6,414 nucleotides of DNA from Oxalobacteraceae bacterium (GTDB lineage Bacteria; Pseudomonadota; Gammaproteobacteria; Burkholderiales; Burkholderiaceae_D). The position numbers were made by a program, and so were the translations under genes. Below the pieces are notes generated by a model. The model saw nothing but the letters and a program-made list of their open reading frames with translations. It did no database searches and was not told where the DNA came from. The DNA lies in assembly GCA_027485535.1 (NCBI GenBank), contig JAIXQV010000178.1:1-6414 (forward strand), written 5' to 3'. Below are positions 1 to 5,297 of the stretch, piece after piece. Position 1 is the first letter of the stretch. Every line of letters begins with the position of its first letter.

Positions 1-608
1 TCAGTCACCAGACGTTCTGCACTTGCCAAGTCGCACGGCACAAAGCGACACCACGACGGTGGCAAGCCAGCTTGAATCAGCAGATCAACAAAGGTCTTGC
101 AGCTGAGCGGCGTATCGTCAGCGGGTTTGACCAGCACCGGGCAACCCACCGCAACAGCAGGCGCGACCTGATGCACGATCAGATTGAGTGGATGATTAAA
201 CGCTGATACCGCCACCACCACGCCAATCGGCTCGCGCGTGGTAAATGCCAGCCTGCCAGCGGCGGCAGGCGTTAAACCCATCGGCACCTCACTGCCCACC
301 AGATGGCCAAGCTCTTTAATGCAAAGCTCAACGCCGTCAATCGCACGCGCCACCTCGACCCTGGCATCGATCAAGGGCTTACCGCCTTCATCGGCGATCT
401 GATGCGCAAGTTCTGCAGCGCGTTCGCTCATCAGCTTGGCGCAGGTTTTTAGAATCGCGATGCGCTGATGAACCGGCAGCCATTGGCTGCGATCACGGCT
501 GAGACGATGGGCATCTTCTAGCCAGCTGTCGATGCTGTTCCATGGCACCAGATCGATACTGCCGATCGCTTTTTGATCGAAGGGATTAACGACTTCAAGT
601 GTGCTCAT
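1..608 (-). CDS. Aldehyde dehydrogenase family protein, N-terminal 202 residues (3' end outside window)
   Basis: This is an NAD(P)-dependent aldehyde dehydrogenase, which oxidises an aldehyde to a carboxylate (or acyl-CoA) in the cytoplasm. Reading down from 608, the frame stays open to the left edge, so only the NAD-binding part is present. The catalytic Cys and general-base Glu lie outside the window. Visible landmarks are the early VNPFDQ motif, the REPIGVVVAVSAFNHPLNL stretch with the conserved oxyanion-hole Asn at about 138, and VLVKPA with the cofactor-binding Lys at about 161. The EVARAID and PMGLTPAAAGRLAF segments recall the ALDH_F21/RNP123-like group with lactaldehyde- and phosphonoacetaldehyde-type relatives; that subgroup call is from memory. 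The ATG at 608 is preceded by CAAGG (618-614), 5 nt upstream. It follows the acetolactate-synthase-like gene by 25 nt, so the two are almost certainly co-transcribed. The substrate is unknown. Confidence 0.93.
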   Translation of the reverse strand, partial: MSTLEVVNPFDQKAIGSIDLVPWNSIDSWLEDAHRLSRDRSQWLPVHQRIAILKTCAKLMSERAAELAHQIADEGGKPLIDARVEVARAIDGVELCIKELGHLVGSEVPMGLTPAAAGRLAFTTREPIGVVVAVSAFNHPLNLIVHQVAPAVAVGCPVLVKPADDTPLSCKTFVDLLIQAGLPPSWCRFVPCDLASAERLVT

Positions 609-633
609 GATGACCTTGAATTGATTAGATTAA

Positions 634-2319
634 TTAGTGTCGCGCTTGCAGCGCATGGTTTTTACGTAAATCCTCGATCAATAGCTTGCGGTTCATGGAG
701 TAATCCACCGGGCAATCAATCAGATGCACGCCGCCATCGGCAAAGGCTTTTGCCACCACGGTCTTGAACTCGGCCGCAGAGTGTATGCGGTGACCATGCG
801 CGCCATAGCTCTTGGCGTATGCCACAAAATCCGGATTGCCAAACTCCAGCCCCCAATCCGGCATACCGGCACCGGCTTGCTTCCAGCGGATCATGCCGTA
901 CGAGCCATCGTTTAGCACCAGCACCACCAGATTTAGTTTCAGTCGCACGGCAGTTTCTAGCTCTTGGCTATTCATCATGAAACCACCATCGCCGCAAATT
1001 GCCATCACATGCGACTCGGGGTGCAGCATGGCGGCCATCATCGCTGATGGTAAGCCGGCGCCCATCGTGGCGAGTGCGTTATCCAGCAAAATCGTATTCG
1101 GTTGATGCGCGCGGTAGTTACGCGCAAACCAGATTTTATAAACACCATTGTCGAGCGCGATGATGTCGTGGTCGCGCATGACTGTACGAATATCCTTCAC
1201 CAGTCGCTGCGGCAGCATCGGGCAGCGATCATCATCTTCTGCCTCGGCGATACGCTGCTCCACATTAGCCTTCACTTGTTGGAACAGGCTCAGATCAAGC
1301 GATACCTTGCCTTCGAGCATACGCGTCAGATGGCTTATCGATAGTGCCAGATCACCCACCACCTCTACCTGCGGGAAGTAGACCTGATCAACCTGTGCCG
1401 CGCGATAGTTCACATGCACCACGGTTTGACCCGAGGGCTCCATGAAGAAGGGCGGTTTCTCGACCACGTCATGACCGATGTTGATGATCAAATCGGCTTG
1501 GTGAATATAGGCGTGCAGATAATCATCATCCGACAGCGCTGCGGTACCGAGATAGAGCGGTGACGATTCATCCACCACGCCTTTACCCATTTGCGTCGTA
1601 AAAAACGGAATCTGCAGCTGATGCACGAAGGCATGAATCGCCTCACGCGCATGCTTGCGATTGGCACCTGCACCAACCAACACCAGCGGATGCTTGGCCT
1701 TGACGATCAGATCAGCGACCGTCTGTAGCACGGCATCTGAGGCTTCGGCGTAATAGCGCGGATGCGGTGGAATCGGATGCGCGTCGCAAAGCTCTGCGGC
1801 AATGTCTTCGGGGAGTTCGAGCAACACCGCACCCGGGCGCTCTTCTTCAGCAATACGAAATGCCTCGCGTACTAGCGCGGGAATCGTATTGCCGTTGACG
1901 ATCTGGCGCGCCATTTTGCAGATTGGCTTGAACAGCTGAACGATATCGACAATTTGGAACTGTCCCTGCTTGGATTTTTTGATCGGCTTTTGCCCGGTGA
2001 TCATGATCATCGGGAACGCGCCAAGATGGGCATACGCCGCAGGCGTAGCAAAGTTTGTGGCACCGGGCCCCAGCGTTGCCATGCATACGCCGGCTTTGCC
2101 GGTGAGTCGTCCGTAGGTGGCTGCCATGAAGGCCGCACCTTGCTCATGGCGCGTCAGGATTAGACGGATTTTGCTGGATGTGCGCAGCGCATCGAGCAAG
2201 TCGAGGTTCTCCTCGCCGGGCACCGCAAACACATACTCAACGCCTTCATTTTCCAGCGCCTCGACGAATAACTCCGATGCCTTGCGCTCGTGCGCGTGTT
2301 CACTCGATGCCGTTGTCAT
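634..2319 (-). CDS. Acetolactate synthase-like thiamine-diphosphate enzyme, large subunit type
   Basis: This 561-residue cytoplasmic ThDP enzyme has full length for the family. The N-terminal PYR domain (about 12-180) holds VPGEENLDLLDAL and HEQGAAFMAATYGR, with the ThDP-activating Glu at 59. A central domain (about 195-330) contains QMGKGVVDE and INIGHDVVEKPPF. The PP domain (about 370-540) has the cofactor motif GDGG at 443-446 and NDG at 470-472. The family condenses two pyruvates to acetolactate or performs related 2-oxo-acid chemistry. The central IGxDxxE segment resembles catabolic AlsS rather than FAD-binding biosynthetic IlvB/IlvI, and no small regulatory subunit gene is adjacent. This argues against a role in branched-chain amino acid synthesis. 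The ATG at 2319 has a strong GGGAGG Shine-Dalgarno (2334-2329) 9 nt upstream. It is first gene of an operon with the aldehyde dehydrogenase. Family is certain; exact substrate is not, and an alternative 2-oxo-acid ligase or decarboxylase activity is possible. Confidence 0.93.
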   Translation of the reverse strand: MTTASSEHAHERKASELFVEALENEGVEYVFAVPGEENLDLLDALRTSSKIRLILTRHEQGAAFMAATYGRLTGKAGVCMATLGPGATNFATPAAYAHLGAFPMIMITGQKPIKKSKQGQFQIVDIVQLFKPICKMARQIVNGNTIPALVREAFRIAEEERPGAVLLELPEDIAAELCDAHPIPPHPRYYAEASDAVLQTVADLIVKAKHPLVLVGAGANRKHAREAIHAFVHQLQIPFFTTQMGKGVVDESSPLYLGTAALSDDDYLHAYIHQADLIINIGHDVVEKPPFFMEPSGQTVVHVNYRAAQVDQVYFPQVEVVGDLALSISHLTRMLEGKVSLDLSLFQQVKANVEQRIAEAEDDDRCPMLPQRLVKDIRTVMRDHDIIALDNGVYKIWFARNYRAHQPNTILLDNALATMGAGLPSAMMAAMLHPESHVMAICGDGGFMMNSQELETAVRLKLNLVVLVLNDGSYGMIRWKQAGAGMPDWGLEFGNPDFVAYAKSYGAHGHRIHSAAEFKTVVAKAFADGGVHLIDCPVDYSMNRKLLIEDLRKNHALQARH

Positions 2320-2371
2320 GCTCCGTTGCCTCCCAGGTCAGGGCGCGCGGCGATGCCTGCGCCAGATGATT

Positions 2372-2388
2372 ATTGTTGTAAGACCAAT
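2372..2388. promoter_or_regulatory. Imperfect dyad, candidate operator of the acetolactate synthase-like/ALDH operon
   Basis: The 17-bp element ATTGTTGTAAGACCAAT has matching outer arms (ATTG/CAAT) plus further symmetric T/A positions inside. The core at 2376-2386, TTGTAAGACCA, fits the TnGTnnnACnA pattern known for FadR-type GntR regulators, and the arms also fit a LysR-type T-N11-A. It lies 53 nt upstream of the ATG at 2319, downstream of the promoter candidate at 2424-2452. No regulator gene is visible in the window, so the identity of any binding protein is open. A chance match is possible. Confidence 0.25.
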
Positions 2389-2423
2389 GGACCGGCAGCG
2401 CCGGCACTGGCGGATCCTGCCTG

Positions 2424-2452
2424 ACTGTATTCGAAGACTTGGCGCGGGGCAA
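2424..2452 (-). promoter_or_regulatory. Candidate sigma70-type promoter for the acetolactate synthase-like/ALDH operon
   Basis: On the minus strand a -35-like TTGCCC (2452-2447) and a -10-like TACAGT (2429-2424) are separated by exactly 17 bp. Each hexamer matches 4 of 6 consensus bases. Transcription would start near 2417, giving a leader of roughly 98 nt that contains the dyad at 2372-2388 and the GGGAGG ribosome binding site. This is the best pair I found upstream of the operon, but hexamers of this quality occur by chance. Confidence 0.3.
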
Positions 2453-2530
2453 CCTCGGGCTTCGGGTCTATTGCCGTTCTGGCCGACATGCGGCCGGGCC
2501 GAGCGGCTTATGGCCAAACGCCACTATTAA

Positions 2531-2597
2531 CAAAAAATAACTTGAAAAACCGTAAAAAAATGTCGAAAATCGGCTTCAAATTTTAATTTAGCGAAAA
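2531..2597 (+). promoter_or_regulatory. AT-rich upstream region of the RloA/RloB cassette with phased A-tracts and a possible promoter
   Basis: The composition changes sharply at about 2526 from GC-rich to very AT-rich. A-runs occur at 2532-2537, 2545-2549, 2554-2560, 2566-2569, 2578-2580 and 2594-2598. Most successive centres are 10-12 bp apart, the spacing expected of intrinsically curved DNA. A possible promoter is TTGAAA (2542-2547), 17 bp, then GAAAAT (2565-2570). A TTTAAT at 2582-2587 is closer to a consensus -10 but has no good -35 and would leave a leader of only a few bases. No purine-rich Shine-Dalgarno precedes the ATG at 2598. Such DNA is a typical target for H-NS-like silencing proteins; binding here is inferred. 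Confidence 0.4.
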
Positions 2598-3869
2598 ATG
2601 CTGGTCGAGTTCAAAGTTGCCAATTTTCGATCGATACGGGAAGAGCAGTGCTTGAGCTTCACTGCGTCTAAGGACAGCGTTCACGCGGGCTCGAACTGTA
2701 TCGAAACGCAGGCCCACGGAGCCAAGCATTTGCTGCGCTCGACGGTAACTTACGGCGCGAATGCCAGCGGCAAGAGCAATCTGATCCTTGCATTGATGAC
2801 GATGCAGCGACTCGTCATCAACTCAACCCATCTGCTTGCTCCGCAATTCCGCGAGCAATTCACGCCATTCTTGTTGGACGCTGAATCACCGGACCGGCCG
2901 ACACGTTTCGAGGTGACTCTGGTAATCGGTGATTGCCGGTATCAATACGGTTTTAGTTTTGATGGAAACCGTATCCATAGTGAATGGCTATTGGTATACC
3001 GACTTGCAAAAGCACAGCGCTGGTTTGAGTATCACTACAACACCGAAACTGGCGGAACCGACTGGCAACCATTTTCAGTACATTTCAAAGGCGAGCGGAA
3101 AGGGCAGCGTGAGCTTTGGAAAGCGAATACGGGTAATCGGTCCTTGTTTCTCACCCAAGCGGCGCAATCCAATAGCTTGCAACTTCAACCCTTGTTCCAC
3201 TGGTTTGCCAACTCGCTGGCGATCTTCCCGGCACAAGCAGTATTCAATTTGATACCAGCCTCACAGCGTTTGGATGATCCTCATTACAAACAGTGGGTAC
3301 TGCGCTTATTGAACGCGGCCGACATTCACATCAGTGACATTCGGGTTGAAAAACGAAAGTCTGGTCATCTTGAATTTAGGGTGGATCTGCCAACAATCCC
3401 CGAAGTGCAAGACTCGGATAGCGAGCTACCTGTCATACAGTTTCGTCACGATTCTGCCAATGGTAGGCAACAATGGTTTGATGCCCGCTTCGAGTCTTTT
3501 GGCACATTACGTCTGCTAGGTTATGCAACTCCCTTGTTGGACGCACTTGAGAATGGCAAGCTAATCGTGGTCGACGAGTTCGACACCAGCCTCCATCCTC
3601 TTCTCACGCGATTCATCTTGAAAATCTTGCATAGTCCCCAGTTGTCCAGCAAAGGTGCTCAGATGTGGATTACCACACACGACACCTCACTGCTAGATCC
3701 CTATCTTTTGCGTCGCGATCAGATTTGGTTCGTCGAAAAAAACAAGCAGCAATGTACGGAGCTTTACGCGCTGCTGGAGTTCAGTCCTCGCAAGAATGAA
3801 GCAATTGAGCGGGGTTACCTGCAGGGCCGCTACGGAGCCATACCCTTCCTCAATGAATTTCAGTTCTGA
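2598..3869 (+). CDS. rloA: RloA-like AAA_15/AAA_21 ATPase (ABC-type ATPase of a two-gene RloA/RloB, AbiL-like defence system)
   Basis: This 423-residue cytoplasmic ATPase has the full set of ABC/SMC-type nucleotide-binding motifs. They are an N-terminal VANFRSIREE strand-and-turn, Walker A GANASGKS at 53-60, an ABC-like signature SFGTLR at 300-305, Walker B LIVVDE with Asp326/Glu327 followed by a D-loop (DTSLHP), and a switch His at 361 in ITTHDTS. The C-terminal GRYGAIPFL segment is typical of this family. Known relatives include Campylobacter RloA and lactococcal AbiLi, which pair with RloB/AbiLii; in comparable systems (PARIS, Gabija) the ATPase part controls a partner effector. There is no Zn-hook coiled coil as in RloC. 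The start at 2598 is chosen because the canonical family N-terminus begins exactly there, although no clear Shine-Dalgarno is present. The rloB start is 9 nt past its stop. All motifs are intact, so it should be an active ATPase. The defence role is inferred from family and partner. Confidence 0.92.
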   Translation: MLVEFKVANFRSIREEQCLSFTASKDSVHAGSNCIETQAHGAKHLLRSTVTYGANASGKSNLILALMTMQRLVINSTHLLAPQFREQFTPFLLDAESPDRPTRFEVTLVIGDCRYQYGFSFDGNRIHSEWLLVYRLAKAQRWFEYHYNTETGGTDWQPFSVHFKGERKGQRELWKANTGNRSLFLTQAAQSNSLQLQPLFHWFANSLAIFPAQAVFNLIPASQRLDDPHYKQWVLRLLNAADIHISDIRVEKRKSGHLEFRVDLPTIPEVQDSDSELPVIQFRHDSANGRQQWFDARFESFGTLRLLGYATPLLDALENGKLIVVDEFDTSLHPLLTRFILKILHSPQLSSKGAQMWITTHDTSLLDPYLLRRDQIWFVEKNKQQCTELYALLEFSPRKNEAIERGYLQGRYGAIPFLNEFQF

Positions 3870-3878
3870 CCCGCAGCG

Positions 3879-4550
3879 ATGCGAACTAATCGCGCCAAGT
3901 CTGGCTTGCTTGCGATTGAGCGAGCCAGAGTAGATCGGAAAAAATCAGGACGCCGAGAGAAAGGATCAGCGCTGATTGTTTGTGAGGGTGAATTTACGGA
4001 GCCGTACTATTTGAAAGGCTTGTTGGCCCACCTCGATATAAACAGTGCCAGCGTCGAAGTTATCGCGGGGCAAACACGCAGTAATGCCGTCGCTGTCGTC
4101 AAACGCGCTCGAGACCGCTTTCAACAGGCGCCCCGAGATCGTGTATTTGTGGTGATCGATGGTGAGCAGGCTGATTTGTCGCGCGCACTACATCTTTGCA
4201 AAACGCCTTTGCAGCGAGCCAATACCAGGCGGGGTCAGCTAGAGATTTGCATCGAGCCGATCATCAGTGCGCCATGCTTCGAGGTGTGGCTGCTACTGCA
4301 CTTTCGCTATTGCGACCAGCCCTTCATTGCCTATGCTGATGTGCTGCCAGCTTTACAGGTTCACCTAAACGACTATGCGAAGAAAGATCCTTATATCTTT
4401 ATCAAGACGGGTAGCGGCGAGGGGCTGAAGCGAGCTATGACCAACGCCTCTCGTCTAAGAGCATCCGAGTTGCAAACTGGCGGCAGAATCCCAGCGACTG
4501 ACATGGATATCTTGGTCAAGTCGCTACGGACGATCAGTCCTGAGTTTTGA
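3879..4550 (+). CDS. rloB: RloB-family protein (AbiLii-like), putative effector partner of the RloA-like ATPase
   Basis: This 223-residue protein belongs to the RloB family, which contains Campylobacter RloB and lactococcal AbiLii, an abortive-infection protein. After a basic N-terminus (about 1-30) it has LIVCEGEFTEPYY (Glu36, Glu38, Glu41), VFVVIDGEQAD (Asp94, Glu96), and the family hallmark ISAPCFEVWLLLHF at 129-142. A C-terminal PATDMDILVKSL matches the usual ending. The order 'EG.TE, then Asp-x-acid after a hydrophobic strand' resembles a TOPRIM-type metal site, suggesting nuclease activity; this is an inference. The members I remember read DRDEH where this one reads DGEQA. It begins 9 nt after the ATPase stop with no evident Shine-Dalgarno, so translation is probably coupled. 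Its last 17 bases overlap the 3' end of the convergent NnrU-family gene. Family assignment is strong; biochemical activity is uncertain. Confidence 0.9.
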   Translation: MRTNRAKSGLLAIERARVDRKKSGRREKGSALIVCEGEFTEPYYLKGLLAHLDINSASVEVIAGQTRSNAVAVVKRARDRFQQAPRDRVFVVIDGEQADLSRALHLCKTPLQRANTRRGQLEICIEPIISAPCFEVWLLLHFRYCDQPFIAYADVLPALQVHLNDYAKKDPYIFIKTGSGEGLKRAMTNASRLRASELQTGGRIPATDMDILVKSLRTISPEF

Positions 4551-5229
4551 CTGGCGTTGAGCTCTCAGCCCCCTCTGCCTTCGGCATACTCTGCGGCGCA
4601 GGCTCGACGATGGCTGGCGGTTCAGCCGCCGGTACTGCAGGCGCGGTCAACATTCCCAGCGGTGAGACCCCGATCCAGCGCACATGTAGCACCATGAGGA
4701 ACACCGCCCACAGCACGGTGCCGATGACCAGCGTCAGCCCAGTACGTGCGGCCGTACCCACAGCGTAGGTCGTGCCGTTGACGCGATCGCGCCGACGCGA
4801 ACTCACAAAGCTGGCCACGGCCCAGATCAGGAAACTGCCGAACAGCAGCACATCCGCCAAATTGCCATTCGCCAGCAAATGCGCGAACGCCCATGTTTTG
4901 ACACCCGCCACCATCGGATGGCCCACTTTGGCTTTGATGCTGTTACCGGGCACATAGGCAGCGGCGATCAGTACGAAGGCAATCAGCGTCAGCGGGATTG
5001 CCAGGTAATAAGTCCACAGTGGCGGGGTCCAGAGCGGCAGATGGTAGGCGTGGGCCTGACCATAGCCGATCACGATCAGGACGAAGCCAGCAATCGAGGC
5101 GACTGTAATCAGACCTTTCCAGCCCATGTCGCCGATACGGGTAATCGTTTGGGTGCGCAGCTGATCCGACAAAATGCGAACGGAATGTGCGCCCAGGAAA
5201 AGCACCAAGCCAATGATGAGCAGGGCCAT
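4534..5229 (-). CDS. NnrU-family integral membrane protein with a Pro/Ala-rich C-terminal extension
   Basis: This 231-residue inner-membrane protein has about five hydrophobic segments (roughly 1-19, 40-57, 73-93, 120-142 and 163-183). NnrU-family signatures are FLGAHSVRI near the start, GHPMVAGVKTWAFAHLLANG at 103-122 and LLFGSFLIWAV at 128-138. NnrU is a multi-pass protein related to NnrS-linked nitric oxide/denitrification functions and to the isoprenoid-enzyme-like NnrU/MAPEG-type fold; its molecular role is poorly defined. I chose the ATG at 5229 because GGAG (5241-5238) sits 8 nt upstream. A TTG at 5247 would extend the frame by six codons but would place that ribosome site inside the gene. 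The family core ends near residue 192 (VSPLG); a further 39 residues rich in Pro, Ala and Glu follow and look disordered. No denitrification genes are visible here. The gene is divergent from the transporter gene and convergent with rloB. Confidence 0.88.
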   Translation of the reverse strand: MALLIIGLVLFLGAHSVRILSDQLRTQTITRIGDMGWKGLITVASIAGFVLIVIGYGQAHAYHLPLWTPPLWTYYLAIPLTLIAFVLIAAAYVPGNSIKAKVGHPMVAGVKTWAFAHLLANGNLADVLLFGSFLIWAVASFVSSRRRDRVNGTTYAVGTAARTGLTLVIGTVLWAVFLMVLHVRWIGVSPLGMLTAPAVPAAEPPAIVEPAPQSMPKAEGAESSTPVKTQD

Positions 5230-5297
5230 CGTGATTTCTCCGTACAATGCAATGCCCGGAGTTTAACCGAGAATAAAACCAAACCGGAGAGCATCCC
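5230..5297. promoter_or_regulatory. Short divergent intergenic region between the NnrU-family and MFS genes
   Basis: These 68 bases must hold the start signals of both divergent genes unless promoters lie inside coding sequence. Both ribosome binding sites are clear: GGAG on the minus strand at 5241-5238 for the NnrU-family gene and GGAG at 5286-5289 for the transporter. The middle (5260-5282) is AT-rich. I could not resolve a convincing -35/-10 pair in either direction. Confidence 0.35.

Noticed and set aside
573..767. A small plus-strand open frame over the gap between the acetolactate synthase-like and aldehyde dehydrogenase genes
   Set aside because: It is antisense to the ends of both genes, with no ribosome site or recognisable product; the 25-nt gap is a normal operon spacer.
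1999..2012. Palindromic GATCATGATC tract
   Set aside because: It encodes the conserved MIMIT segment of the ThDP enzyme, so codon content explains it.
2033..2047. Perfect hairpin TACGCC-GCA-GGCGTA
   Set aside because: It lies inside the acetolactate synthase-like coding sequence, has no U-tract, and is explained by Ala/Thr/Tyr codons; no terminator role is supported.
2392..2404. Short hairpin CCGGC-AGC-GCCGG, and a similar CGGCC-G-GGCCG at 2491-2501
   Set aside because: Five-base GC-rich stems are expected by chance in this composition. There is no T-run to make a terminator and no repetition elsewhere in the window.
2117..2530. A 137-codon plus-strand open frame antisense to the start of the acetolactate synthase-like gene and running into the intergenic region
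   Set aside because: The protein has no recognisable domain, is Arg/Cys/Ser-rich as expected for a frame opposite a GC-rich gene, has no good ribosome site, and most of it is explained by the clear ThDP enzyme on the other strand.
2526..4560. Flanking direct repeats or attachment sites around the RloA/RloB cassette
   Set aside because: Comparing the bases around 2400-2597 with those around 4530-4600 by eye showed no convincing shared repeat, and no integrase or tRNA end is present.
4577..4587. Small hairpin TGCC-TTC-GGCA just past the rloB stop, considered as a terminator for the cassette
   Set aside because: The stem is only 4 bp, no T-tract follows, and it lies inside the convergent NnrU-family gene.
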